64,000 nt of DNA, from NCBI GenBank assembly GCA_963800235.1, contig CAWDAD010000001.1, positions 1,922,001 to 1,986,000 of the forward strand, read 5' to 3'. The stretch comes from CAVVNP01 sp963800235. GTDB taxonomy: Bacteria > Actinomycetota > Acidimicrobiia > Acidimicrobiales > Iamiaceae. This document shows, one piece after another, positions 35,936-43,858 of this stretch. The stretch's first letter is position 1. Each line of letters starts with the position of its first letter. A model generated the notes under the pieces. The model saw only the letters and a program-made list of their open reading frames with translations, did not search any database and was not told the origin of the DNA. Made by a program: the position numbers and the translations under genes.

Positions 35936-35953
35936 TCGTGAAATCTCTCACAA
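35936..35953 (-). promoter_or_regulatory. Rex-like operator at the head of the bc-nuo run
   Basis: Read on the minus strand the site is TTGTGAGAGATTTCACGA. Against the Rex consensus TTGTGAANNNNTTCACAA it matches all but two of the specified bases and keeps both GTGA/TCAC cores. It abuts the Shine-Dalgarno of the first gene and lies 15 nt before its GTG. A repressor here would block initiation or early elongation. Rex itself is encoded at 56103-56768. The site is seen; its binding by Rex is inferred. The rest of the 237-bp divergent gap (35921-36157) holds no gene. Confidence 0.65.
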
Positions 35954-36118
35954 TGGGACGGGACAAGTGGTGCGAACGCGGACCTCGCCGCGCCGATTGG
36001 TCTAGCAGACGCCTCCGACGGCGAGCACATCGCAGCCCGGCGGTCGAGGGACCGCTCCTCCGCGCCCCGCTGGGCCCCGCGGACGCCCGCTCGGGAGCCG
36101 GGCGAGACCCCGCTGTGC

Positions 36119-36149
36119 TTGGCCTGCGGCGGCGGCGCGGACCTAGAGT
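36119..36149 (+). promoter_or_regulatory. Predicted promoter of the cytochrome c gene
   Basis: TTGGCC (36119-36124) and TAGAGT (36144-36149) are spaced by 19 bp and the GTG start begins 8 nt after the -10, so the transcript would be leaderless or nearly so. The same TTGGCC...TAGANT layout precedes nuoA at 10168. Confidence 0.45.
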
Positions 36150-36157
36150 CGGCGGCC

Positions 36158-36919
36158 GTGACCGAGATCCCCGAGCACCTCCTCAAGCGCTCGAAGGAGC
36201 GGCGTGCCGCTCTCGGCCTCGGCGGTGGTGACGAGCCCCCGGGCGAGGCGCCGGCCGCGTCGGCGGGCGGCGGCGAGCCGTCCAAGGCGGTGGCCAAGCC
36301 CGCCGCCGGCGAGCCGGCCACCCCGACCGGGCGGGCCCCGAGGCCCGAGCCCGAGCCCGAGCCGATCGCCGAGCCCGATCCGCCCTACGTGGCGGCGGCC
36401 AAGAGCCGGCGGCGGGTGCCCTACTTCGCCATGCCGGTGCTCGCCCTGCTCCCCCTGTGGGGCCTCTTCTACTGGTACACGGTCCAGCCCCCGCCCCCCG
36501 ACCAGAACGATCCGCTCGTGGTCGGCGCGCAGGTGTACGCCGCCAACTGCGCCCAGTGCCACGGTGGCGCCGGCGAGGGCGGCAGCGGCCCGAAGCTGGC
36601 CGACGGCGAGGTGCTGAAGACCTTCCCGAACGCCCTCGACCAGGCCCGGTGGGTCACCTTCGGCAAGGAGCACGGCGGGCCCGACGCCAACGGCAACTAC
36701 GGGGACCCCAACCGGCCGGGGGGTCAGCACAACGTCGACATGTTCGGTGGCGCCATGCCCTCGGCCGAGAAGGACCTGGGGCTGACGCCGGACCAGATCG
36801 TCGCCGTGGTGCGCCACGAGCGCGAGACCCTCTCCGGCGAGAAGACGCCGGCGCCGGGGACCGAGATCACCACGGACAAGGTCGCCGCGTACCTCAAGGA
36901 CCACCCGGCCAACGACTGA
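36158..36919 (+). CDS. Membrane-anchored class I cytochrome c
   Basis: Electron carrier facing the outside of the membrane, 253 residues. Order of parts: an N-terminal motif TEIPEHLLKRSKERRAALG (2-20), a low-complexity Pro/Glu/Ala region (about 25-76), one helix (about 88-109), then a cytochrome domain with C131-A-Q-C134-H135 and a candidate methionine ligand in FGGAMPSAEKD. The GTG at 36158 was preferred to a TTG at 36119 because it places the motif at the start and sits 8 nt from a -10 element. The N-terminal motif is shared with the cytochrome b C-terminal subunit, which points to a role beside the bc complex, perhaps as link to a terminal oxidase. Confidence 0.88.
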   Translation: MTEIPEHLLKRSKERRAALGLGGGDEPPGEAPAASAGGGEPSKAVAKPAAGEPATPTGRAPRPEPEPEPIAEPDPPYVAAAKSRRRVPYFAMPVLALLPLWGLFYWYTVQPPPPDQNDPLVVGAQVYAANCAQCHGGAGEGGSGPKLADGEVLKTFPNALDQARWVTFGKEHGGPDANGNYGDPNRPGGQHNVDMFGGAMPSAEKDLGLTPDQIVAVVRHERETLSGEKTPAPGTEITTDKVAAYLKDHPAND

Positions 36920-38193
36920 GGATCGGGCGGTCGCGCGCGCAGGACCGCCATGACGTCCTCGTCGTGGGCGGTGGCCCCGCGGGGGCGTCCACCGCCTACT
37001 GGCTGGCTCGCGCCGGTCACGACGTGGTCGTGGTCGAGCGCAAGCGGTTCCCGCGCGACAAGACCTGCGGCGACGGCCTGACCCCGCGCGCGGTCAAGGA
37101 GCTCACCGACATGGGGCTCTACGACCGCCTGCTCGGGTTCCACCGGGTCGACGGGCTGCGGGCGGTGGCCCACGACATCACCCTCGAGCTGCAGTGGCCG
37201 GAGCACCCGGTCTACCCGAACCACGGGTTCGTGGTGCGCCGCCGGGACCTCGACGCCTTCGTGGCCGAGCACGCCGAGTCGGCCGGCGCCGAGCTCCGCC
37301 AGGCGACCGAGGCGGTCCGCCCGCTGCTGTCGGGAGGCCTGCTCTCCGGAGCGGTGGTGAAGGACAAGGAGTCCGGCGAGGAGTCGGAGGTGCGGGCCCG
37401 CTACGTGGTGATCGCGGACGGCTCGAACTCGCGCTTCGGTCGGGCGCTCGGCACCAGCCGCAACCGCTCCTACCCGCAGGGCATGGCGATCCGCGGGTAC
37501 TTCGAGAGCCCGATCGCCTCCGACCCCTGGATCGAGAGCGCCCTCGACGTCCGCGACCGGGCCGGGAACTCGCTCCCCGGGTACGGGTGGATCTTCCCGC
37601 TGGGCGACGGCACCATCAACGTCGGCATCGGGCTGCTCTCGACGTTCCGCGACTTCAAGAGCGTCAACACGAGCCACCTCATGGCGGAGTGGTCGGCCAC
37701 CGCCCCGGAGCGCTGGGGCATCGACCCCGACGCCATCCTGGCCCCGCCGACCGGCGGTCGGCTGCCGATGGCGGGGTCCGTCGAGCCGAAGGTCGGCCCC
37801 AACTTCGTGGTCGTCGGCGACGCCTCCGGATCGGTCAACCCGTTCAACGGCGAGGGCATCGACTACGCCTACGAGACCGGCCGGCTGGCGGCCACGCTCC
37901 TCGACGAGGCGCTGACCACCGGCGACGGGCTGGCGCTCGCCCGGTACCCCCACCTGCTCGAGGCCGAGTACGGCCTCTACTTCAAGGTGGCGAGGCTGTT
38001 CGTGAAGGTGATCGGCAACCCGGCGGTCATGCGCGAGCTGACCCGGGTCGGGATGCAGAGCCGGTCGCTGATGGACTGGGTGCTGCGCATCATGGCGAAC
38101 CTGCTGCGGCCCGACGAGGTCGGACCCGCTGAGCTCGCCTACCAGGCGGCCGCGCTGCTGGTCCGCGCCGTGCCCGAGCCCGTCACCGCCTGA
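36916..38193 (+). CDS. menJ: Menaquinone reductase, geranylgeranyl-reductase family (MenJ-like)
   Basis: FAD-dependent enzyme that saturates an isoprene unit of menaquinone, about 425 residues. DVLVVGGGPAGASTAYWLA is the FAD motif, DKTCGDGLTPRAVKEL and PGYGWIFPLGDGTINVGIG closely follow mycobacterial MenJ, and VVGDASGSVNPFNGEGIDYA is the second FAD segment. The start is odd: no ATG, GTG or TTG lies in frame between the cytochrome c gene and the FAD motif. A CTG at 36916 overlaps the preceding stop as CTGA, like the GTGA and ATGA couplings elsewhere here, and gives a normal N-terminus. The ATG at 36950 is in another frame. Function fits its place next to the menaquinol-oxidising complex. Confidence 0.9.
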   Translation: MRIGRSRAQDRHDVLVVGGGPAGASTAYWLARAGHDVVVVERKRFPRDKTCGDGLTPRAVKELTDMGLYDRLLGFHRVDGLRAVAHDITLELQWPEHPVYPNHGFVVRRRDLDAFVAEHAESAGAELRQATEAVRPLLSGGLLSGAVVKDKESGEESEVRARYVVIADGSNSRFGRALGTSRNRSYPQGMAIRGYFESPIASDPWIESALDVRDRAGNSLPGYGWIFPLGDGTINVGIGLLSTFRDFKSVNTSHLMAEWSATAPERWGIDPDAILAPPTGGRLPMAGSVEPKVGPNFVVVGDASGSVNPFNGEGIDYAYETGRLAATLLDEALTTGDGLALARYPHLLEAEYGLYFKVARLFVKVIGNPAVMRELTRVGMQSRSLMDWVLRIMANLLRPDEVGPAELAYQAAALLVRAVPEPVTA

Positions 38194-38220
38194 TCGACCG
38201 CCCGGCGGGGACCGGCCCGG

Positions 38221-39171
38221 TCAGGCCTCTCGCTGCTGCGGCTCGTCCGCGGCGGACACGTCGTCCGGCGGCGACGGGTCGCCGTCGGGCGCGGCGACCG
38301 AGCCCCGGGCATCGGCCTCGGCGGCCAGGCGCGCGGTGATCGGGCGGACCTTGAGCAGGATCAGCGCAGCGATCGGGACGAGGGCGACGCACATCCACTG
38401 CGCCCCGGTCAGCCCGAACTTCAGCTTGTCGTTCACCCGGAGCAGGTCGGTGGAGAACCGCGCCACGCCGTACCAGAGGCAGAAGATGCCGATGCCGGTA
38501 CCGGCCGCCACCGGTGGCTTGCGGTGCAGCACGACCCACAGGACCGCGAACAGCACCAGCAGGAGCAGCAGCTCGTAGATGGCGGTGTCGTGGAAGGTCA
38601 TGCCCTTCACCACCGGGATCGGCGTGGTGTGGCCGTGCACCGGGTTGGTCGGCGTGGCGTTCTGGTAGAGCGTCGGCTCCCGGACGACGCCGCCGTCGTA
38701 GCGGATGGCGAGGAGGAAGTCGCTCTGGCGACCGAAGTGCTCGCCCACCGCCGTGCACCCGATCCGCCCGAACGCCAGCCCGATGGTGAGCCCCAGCCCG
38801 TAGCCGTCGATCATCCGCCAGCGCTTGAGCCGGTCCCACCGCCGGAAGGTCGGGAGCCCGGCCAGCACCGCGGCGATGAACCCGCCGGCGAACTGCAGGC
38901 CCCCCTTCCAGACCGCGATGAGGTCGACCGGCGAGTGGATGTCGCCCCAGTGGGTCACGTCCCAGGTGATCCGCGCGCCGACGACCCCGGCCAGCACCAG
39001 CTTGGCGGCCAGCGTGTAGCTCTCGTCGCGGCTGACCCCGAAGCGCTCGGCGTAGTGGGCGGCGACCACCGCGCCGAGCAGGACGCCCACCCCCACCGCC
39101 AGCCCGAAGGTCTTGAACGGCCCCAGGTCCGGGAACGAGTGGTACGGGATGACCGCGAGCGCTCCCAGCAC
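38221..39171 (-). CDS. lgt: Prolipoprotein diacylglyceryl transferase
   Basis: Transfers diacylglycerol from phosphatidylglycerol to the lipobox cysteine of lipoproteins at the membrane; 316 residues, about seven helices. Recognised by IPYHSFPDLGPFKTFGLAVG, the AGGFIAAVLAG segment and GLAFGRIGCTAVGEHFG, the Lgt signature region with the essential Arg and Glu. The C-terminal about 40 residues are hydrophilic and acidic. The start is GTG at 39171. A lipoprotein with a good lipobox (58615-59559) is encoded in the same window. Convergent with menJ. Confidence 0.93.
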   Translation of the reverse strand: MLGALAVIPYHSFPDLGPFKTFGLAVGVGVLLGAVVAAHYAERFGVSRDESYTLAAKLVLAGVVGARITWDVTHWGDIHSPVDLIAVWKGGLQFAGGFIAAVLAGLPTFRRWDRLKRWRMIDGYGLGLTIGLAFGRIGCTAVGEHFGRQSDFLLAIRYDGGVVREPTLYQNATPTNPVHGHTTPIPVVKGMTFHDTAIYELLLLLVLFAVLWVVLHRKPPVAAGTGIGIFCLWYGVARFSTDLLRVNDKLKFGLTGAQWMCVALVPIAALILLKVRPITARLAAEADARGSVAAPDGDPSPPDDVSAADEPQQREA

Positions 39172-39181
39172 CCGACCAGCT

Positions 39182-39193
39182 TGTCACGTGACA
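39182..39193. promoter_or_regulatory. 12-bp perfect palindrome upstream of lgt
   Basis: TGTCACGTGACA is a perfect palindrome ending 10 nt before the lgt GTG. Its position fits an operator, but no regulator can be named. It touches the first A repeat. Confidence 0.4.
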
Positions 39194-39355
39194 TGGCGAC
39201 CACCTGCGGCGGTCGTTCCCGCTCGTCGCTGGCGCTTCCCTTGCTCATGGCGACCACCTGCGGCGGTCGCTTCCCGCTCGTCGCTCGCGCTTCCCTTGCT
39301 CATGGCGACCACCTGCGGCGGTCGCTTCCCGCTCGTCGCTGGCGCTTCCCTCGCG
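39192..39355 (+). repeat. Three tandem A repeats, about 55-bp unit
   Basis: Three direct copies begin at 39192, 39246 and 39301. Each reads CATGGCGACCACCTGCGGCG, then a stretch with TTCCCGCTCGTCGCT and GGCGCTTCCCTTGCT. Copy 1 lacks one base, giving periods of 54 and 55 bp; otherwise differences are few. A single inverted copy lies at 56919-56973. The region does not code for protein; the 640 bp between lgt and zwf holds only repeats. Confidence 0.9.
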
Positions 39356-39396
39356 GGCGCGGCCAAGCGCTCGGTCAGCTCACGCCTGGTCGGTCA

Positions 39397-39487
39397 GGCT
39401 GCGCAGCCGCCAGGCGGAGTAGCACGGCGGATGACACCCGTCATGGCGAAGCCAGCGCCGCCCGGAGGCGGCGCCCAGCAACACCGC
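39397..39487 (+). repeat. B repeat, copy 1
   Basis: Starts with the perfect palindrome GGCTGCGCAGCC (39397-39408), continues with GCCAGGCGGAGTAGC and GATGACACCCGTCATGGCG, and ends with a hairpin whose 8-bp arms are GCGCCGCC and GGCGGCGC around CGGA. It is 41 bp after the A array and 75 bp before the tandem B copies. Confidence 0.85.
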
Positions 39488-39503
39488 CACCCGGAGCACC
39501 TAC

Positions 39504-39552
39504 GAACTCGTCGCAGTTCCCGGGCTCTGGCCCGCACAACTGCGACAAGTTC
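39504..39552. repeat. 49-bp near-perfect inverted repeat within the B array
   Basis: The arms GAACTCGTCGCAGTT (39504-39518) and AACTGCGACAAGTTC (39538-39552) are complementary at 14 of 15 positions. The centre adds a CGGGC-TCTG-GCCCG stem. The whole would form one long hairpin in RNA or a cruciform in DNA. It separates B copy 1 from copies 2-4 and has no other copy in the window. It could be a terminator for zwf read on the minus strand, although no U-run follows. Confidence 0.7.
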
Positions 39553-39567
39553 CGGTCTGGGGGTGAC

Positions 39568-39803
39568 GCTGCGCAGCCGCCAGGCGGAGCAGCGCAACGG
39601 ATGACACCCGTCACGGCGAAGCCAGCGCCGCCCGGAGGCGGCGCCCAGCAACACCGCCAGGCGGAGCAGCGCAACGGATGACACCCGTCATGGCGAAGCC
39701 AGCGCCGCCCGGAGGCGGCGCCCAGCAACACCGCCAGGCGGAGCAGCGCAACGGATGACACCCATCGTGGCGAAGCCAGCGCCGCCCGGAGGCGGCGCCC
39801 GAC
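39568..39803 (+). repeat. Three tandem B repeats, 77-bp unit
   Basis: Copies 2-4 repeat with an exact 77-bp period (the GATGACACCC landmark recurs at 39601, 39678 and 39755, counted from the A of ATG). Copies 2 and 3 differ by one base in the core; copy 4 carries a few changes. Each includes the GCGCCGCC/GGCGGCGC hairpin. The array ends 8 bp before the zwf stop codon. The minus strand is transcribed through it after zwf, so the hairpins would appear in the zwf 3' region. Confidence 0.9.
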
Positions 39804-39811
39804 AAACCCGG

Positions 39812-41254
39812 TCAATCCAGCGCGGGGTCCACCCAGCCGCCGTGGCGGGCGATCATCTGGTCGGCGTCGGGGGGGCCCATGGTGCCCTGGCGGTAGAGCA
39901 CGGTGGGCGGCGGGTGGTCGACGACCTGCTCGACGATGCGCCACTGCTCGGTGACGCTGTCGCTGCGGCCGAAGCGGCGGCGGTCGCCGTCGAGGGCGTC
40001 CTCGATGAGGCGCTGATAGGCCTCCTCGCGCCGGCCGAGGGCCTTGGAGAACTCGACGTCGAGGTCGATGGGCTCGGTGGCCAGCTCCTCACCGGGAGCC
40101 TTGGCCTGGAAGTGGAAGGTCACCCCGTCGTCGTTGCCCAGGCGGAACCGGACCAGGTTGGCGGGCGGGTCCTGGGTGCCTCCGGCGGTGAAGAGCAGGC
40201 GGGGCGGCACGTTGAACCGGATGACCGCCTCGGTGGCCGTCGACGCCAGCTCCTTGCCGGTGCGGATGTACCAGGGCACGCCGGACCAGCGCCACGAGTC
40301 GATGTCGAGCCGGAGGGCGATGTAGGTCTCGACGTCGCTGTTCTCGTCGACGCCGTCCTCGGCGGTGTAGCCGCGGTACTGGCCCCGCACGACGTCGGCG
40401 GGGTCGATGGTGCGGACCTGCCGGAACAGGCGCAGTCGCTCGTCGGCCAGCGCGTCGGCGTCGGCCGACACCGGCGGCTCCATGGCCAGCAGGGCGACGA
40501 TCTGCAGCAGGTGGTTCTGGACGACGTCCCGGAGGGCGCCGACGCTCTCGTAGAAGCGGCCCCGGCCCTTCACGCCGAAGTCCTCGGCCATGGTGATCTG
40601 GACGCTGTCGATGAAGTTGCGGTTCCAGATCGGCTCGAGCAGCGAGTTGGCGAAGCGGAACACCAGCAGGTTCTCGACCGCCTCCTTCCCGAGGAAGTGG
40701 TCGATCCGGTAGACGGCGGTCTCGGCGAACACCCGGTGCAGGGTCTGGTTGAGCGACTCGGCCGAGGCCAGGTCCCGGCCGAAGGGCTTCTCGACCACCA
40801 CCCGTGATCCGTGCTCCAGGTCGACCCGGCCGAGGCCGTCGACCACGTCGTCGAACAGCTCGGGCGGGATGGCCAGGTAGAAGAGCGGGGAGGTGCAGCC
40901 GTCACCGCGCAGCTTGTCGGCCAGCATCCGGAAGGTGGCCTCGTCGCGGTAGTCGCCGCTCACGTAGGTCAGCCGGTCGAGCAGTTCCTGGAGGGCCTGC
41001 TCGTCGACCTGCTCGTCGCCACCCACGTGCTCGTGGACGGAGTCGCGGCACCGCTCCCGCAGCTTCTGGTCGTCCCAGTCCGAGGACGCCACGCCGATCA
41101 CCGGACGGTCGAGGCGGCCGCCCTTCTCCATCTCGTAGACGGCGGGGAAGATCTTCTTGAAGCAGAGGTCGCCGGTCGCCCCGAAGATCACCAGGGCGTC
41201 GGAGCGTCCCATGCCCGGCGGGTGGGGGTGGTTGGTGTCGACGATCTGGTTCAC
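39812..41254 (-). CDS. zwf: Glucose-6-phosphate 1-dehydrogenase
   Basis: First enzyme of the oxidative pentose phosphate pathway; makes NADPH; 480 residues. The nucleotide site is FGATGDLCFKKIFPA, and the active-site signature is YRIDHFLGKEAVENLL with the catalytic histidine and lysine. The GTG at 41254 follows GGGAGGA by 9 nt and is preferred over a GTG at 41272 that has no ribosome site. It is the third gene of pgi-gnd-zwf, 40 nt after gnd. Its 3' end runs straight into the B-repeat array. Confidence 0.95.
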   Translation of the reverse strand: MNQIVDTNHPHPPGMGRSDALVIFGATGDLCFKKIFPAVYEMEKGGRLDRPVIGVASSDWDDQKLRERCRDSVHEHVGGDEQVDEQALQELLDRLTYVSGDYRDEATFRMLADKLRGDGCTSPLFYLAIPPELFDDVVDGLGRVDLEHGSRVVVEKPFGRDLASAESLNQTLHRVFAETAVYRIDHFLGKEAVENLLVFRFANSLLEPIWNRNFIDSVQITMAEDFGVKGRGRFYESVGALRDVVQNHLLQIVALLAMEPPVSADADALADERLRLFRQVRTIDPADVVRGQYRGYTAEDGVDENSDVETYIALRLDIDSWRWSGVPWYIRTGKELASTATEAVIRFNVPPRLLFTAGGTQDPPANLVRFRLGNDDGVTFHFQAKAPGEELATEPIDLDVEFSKALGRREEAYQRLIEDALDGDRRRFGRSDSVTEQWRIVEQVVDHPPPTVLYRQGTMGPPDADQMIARHGGWVDPALD

Positions 41255-41294
41255 GGGTTGCGGTCCTCCCACGTCGTCCGGTCCACGTCGGCCA

Positions 41295-42179
41295 TCATTC
41301 CTTCATCTCCATGGCGTGGCCCCCGAACTGGTGGCGGAGGGCGGAGACGATGCGCATGGACATGCCCTGGTCGTCCTGCGACACGAAGCGGGCGAACAGG
41401 GCGGCGGAGATCACCGGTGCGGCCACCCCCTCCGCGACCGCGGCCTGGACCGTCCAGCGGCCCTCGCCGGTGTCGGCCGCGACCGGCTCCACGTCGTCGA
41501 GCCCCGGATCCTGCTCGAGGGCCCGGATCAGCAGGTCGAGCAGCCACGACTGCACCACGCTGCCCTTCTGCCACGACTTCACCCCGGCCAGGGCGTCGAT
41601 GCCGAGGCTCGACTTGAGCAGGACGGCGTAGCCCTCGGCGTAGGCCTCCATGATCCCGTACTCCACGCCGTTGTGGACCATCTTGGTGAAGTGGCCGGCG
41701 CCGACGGGCCCGACGTGGCCGAAGCCGTGCTCGGGCGGGGCGAGGGCGTCGAAGATGGGCTGGGCCAGCGCCACCGCCTCATCGGTGCCCCCGACCATCA
41801 GCGAGTACCCGTTCTGCAGGCCCCAGACCCCGCCGCTCGTGCCCGCGTCGATGAACTGCACGCCCTTGGCGGCCAGCACCTCGCCGTGGTGCACCGAGTC
41901 GGTGTAGTGCGAGTTGCCGCCGTCGATCACGAGGTCGCCTTCGGCGAACAGGGAGGCCAACGAGGCGATGGTCTCGTCGGTGACCTGACCCGCGGGCACC
42001 ATCGACCAGGCGACGCGGGGCTGGTCGCCGTCGGCCAGGGCCGAGGCCAGCTCCTCGAGGCTGCCGACCGCGCTGCCGTCGGCGTGGGGGTCGTAGCCGA
42101 CGACCTCGTGCCCGGCGCGGCGCAGCCGTTCGGCCATGTTGGCACCCATCTTGCCGAGTCCGATCATGCCGAGCTTCAT
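41295..42179 (-). CDS. gnd: 6-phosphogluconate dehydrogenase, short (NAD-type) form
   Basis: Decarboxylates 6-phosphogluconate to ribulose 5-phosphate; 294 residues, the short form usually called GntZ/NAD-dependent type, versus about 470 in the enteric type. GMIGLGKMGANMAERLRRAG binds the cofactor, GHFTKMVHNGVEYG holds the catalytic lysine and asparagine, and MVPAGQVTDETI is a family segment. The ATG at 42179 has GGAGG 9 nt upstream. Between pgi and gnd lies a perfect hairpin (42204-42223). Confidence 0.94.
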   Translation of the reverse strand: MKLGMIGLGKMGANMAERLRRAGHEVVGYDPHADGSAVGSLEELASALADGDQPRVAWSMVPAGQVTDETIASLASLFAEGDLVIDGGNSHYTDSVHHGEVLAAKGVQFIDAGTSGGVWGLQNGYSLMVGGTDEAVALAQPIFDALAPPEHGFGHVGPVGAGHFTKMVHNGVEYGIMEAYAEGYAVLLKSSLGIDALAGVKSWQKGSVVQSWLLDLLIRALEQDPGLDDVEPVAADTGEGRWTVQAAVAEGVAAPVISAALFARFVSQDDQGMSMRIVSALRHQFGGHAMEMKE

Positions 42180-42203
42180 GGACGTGAGACCTCCGGGGTT
42201 CGG

Positions 42204-42223
42204 GGCGGACCGGTCGGTCCGCC
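42204..42223 (-). terminator. Perfect hairpin between pgi and gnd
   Basis: An 8-bp stem (GGCGGACC / GGTCCGCC) closes a 4-nt loop, 15 nt past the pgi stop and 24 nt before the gnd start. No U-run follows, so it may act as a processing or attenuation element rather than a full terminator. Confidence 0.45.
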
Positions 42224-42238
42224 GTGGGGTTGGGGTGA

Positions 42239-43789
42239 TCAGCGGGTCTGGGCGAGCAGGTCGTCGATGGCGATGCGCGCCGCCCGAAGGTCGTGCTCGC
42301 GCAGGGTGATCAGGTCGCCCGCCGCCTGGGCCTGCTTGAGCGTCGAGAAGGTGAAGTCTCGGCCGGGGATGTCGGCGTCGGTGGCGTCCGGACCCAGCAC
42401 CTGCACGAACACGCCGGTGGGCGGACCGCCCTTGTGGAGCTGGCCCGTGCTGTGCAGGAAGCGCGGGCCGAGGCCGAAGGTGGTGGCCACCACCAGCCGG
42501 TCGCGGATGGCGGTGCGGGCGTCCTCGATGGCGTCGACCACGCCGTCGTCGGGGTCGAGGTAGGCCTGGATGGCGACGTAGTCGCCGGGGCGTACCTCGG
42601 CCAGCAGGTCGTCGAGCGGGGTGGCCGGTTCGTCGGGGACCCCCTCGGCCAGGACCTGGTTGGTCGCCTCCTTGGCCTCGGCCACGTTGGGCTGGTCGAA
42701 GGGGTTGATCCCGAGCACCGCCCCGCAGACGGCGGTGGCGAACTCCCAGAGCAGCACCTGCGACCCGAGCGAGGAGGTCCCGTCGTAGCCCAGGGACACC
42801 ACGGGGTGGCCGTGCTCGGCCAGCGCGTCGAGCCCGTGGTGCTCGCCGATGCCCACGAAGAGCCGGTCGTCGCCGTACACCTCCGGCGGACCGAGGCGCT
42901 CCCCGGCGATGGGCACCACACCGGTGCCCTGCTTGCCCGTCGACTCGGCCAGCAGCTGCTCGAGCCAGAGGCCGAAGCTGTCGATCTCGCCGTCGATGAC
43001 CAGGGTGACCTTGTCGCGGCCGGCCTTGACGGCCGTGCCGAGGATGGTGCCGAGCCGCAGGCCCGGGTTGTCGGCGGGGTCGACGGCGGGTCCGAGGTGC
43101 CGGGCCTGGCGCTCGGCGGCGGCGAGCATCTCCTGGTAGCCGGCGCCGGCGAGGGCGGCGGGGATCATGCCGAAGTAGGACAGGGCCGAGTAGCGGCCGC
43201 CGATGTCGGGGCGGTTCTGCCACACCTTGCGGAACCCGCGGTCCTCCGCCAGCGACTGCAGCTCGGTCCCGGGGTCGGTGATGACCACGAACTGCTCGGG
43301 ACGACCGACCAGCGCCCAGAAGTGCTCGAGGTGGCTGCGCGTCTCGATGGTGCCCCCGGACTTCGAGGAGGCGACGAAGAGGGTCCGGTCGAGCGGGCAC
43401 TCGTGGGGGATCCGCCCGATGGCTGCCGGGTCGGTGGTGTCGAGGACCCGCAGCTCGGGCTGCCCGTCGTGGCTGGGGAAGGTGCGGGCGACGACCTCCG
43501 GGAAGAGGCTCGATCCGCCCATCCCCATGACGAGGACGTGGCTGAAGCCGTCGTCGACCACGCCCGAGACGAAGGCGTCGATCTCGGGTCCGGCGGCGGC
43601 GACCTCGGGGCCCACCCGCAGCCACCCGAGCCGATCGGTGACCTCGGTGGGGTCGGGCTGCCAGAGCGTGTGGTCGCCGTCCCAGATCCTCGCCACGGCG
43701 TTCGCCTCGGCCAGACGCCGGGCTTCGGCGGCCACGGCGTCGGCCAGGGGACCGAGCCGCTCACGGGCGAGGGGCGTGGGATCGCTCAT
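42239..43789 (-). CDS. pgi: Glucose-6-phosphate isomerase
   Basis: Interconverts glucose 6-phosphate and fructose 6-phosphate; 516 residues. It has two sugar-isomerase domains: VLVMGMGGSSLFPEV and ASSKSGGTIETRSHLEHFW in the first, and the catalytic region with EFATAVCGAVLGINPFDQPN in the second. It is shorter than the standard bacterial enzyme of about 550 and resembles the isomerase half of transaldolase-isomerase fusions, though no transaldolase domain is attached. First gene of pgi-gnd-zwf. Confidence 0.92.
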   Translation of the reverse strand: MSDPTPLARERLGPLADAVAAEARRLAEANAVARIWDGDHTLWQPDPTEVTDRLGWLRVGPEVAAAGPEIDAFVSGVVDDGFSHVLVMGMGGSSLFPEVVARTFPSHDGQPELRVLDTTDPAAIGRIPHECPLDRTLFVASSKSGGTIETRSHLEHFWALVGRPEQFVVITDPGTELQSLAEDRGFRKVWQNRPDIGGRYSALSYFGMIPAALAGAGYQEMLAAAERQARHLGPAVDPADNPGLRLGTILGTAVKAGRDKVTLVIDGEIDSFGLWLEQLLAESTGKQGTGVVPIAGERLGPPEVYGDDRLFVGIGEHHGLDALAEHGHPVVSLGYDGTSSLGSQVLLWEFATAVCGAVLGINPFDQPNVAEAKEATNQVLAEGVPDEPATPLDDLLAEVRPGDYVAIQAYLDPDDGVVDAIEDARTAIRDRLVVATTFGLGPRFLHSTGQLHKGGPPTGVFVQVLGPDATDADIPGRDFTFSTLKQAQAAGDLITLREHDLRAARIAIDDLLAQTR

Positions 43790-43858
43790 CGACCGATCAT
43801 GCCCGGCCGGGGGCCGTCGCGCAGCGACCCGGCGGGCGAGGCCCGGGGTGCGTCGGGC

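Noticed and set aside
36950..36952. ATG as start of menJ
   Set aside because: It lies in a different frame and does not lead into the FAD motif.
38524..39681. Plus-strand frames through the lgt-zwf gap with repeated peptide AKPAPPGGGAQ
   Set aside because: The peptide repeats are a by-product of the 77-bp DNA repeats. The period is not a multiple of three, so the frame shifts at each copy, and no conserved protein results.
39192..39803. CRISPR array
   Set aside because: Tandem units are directly adjacent with no unique spacers, and no cas genes are present.
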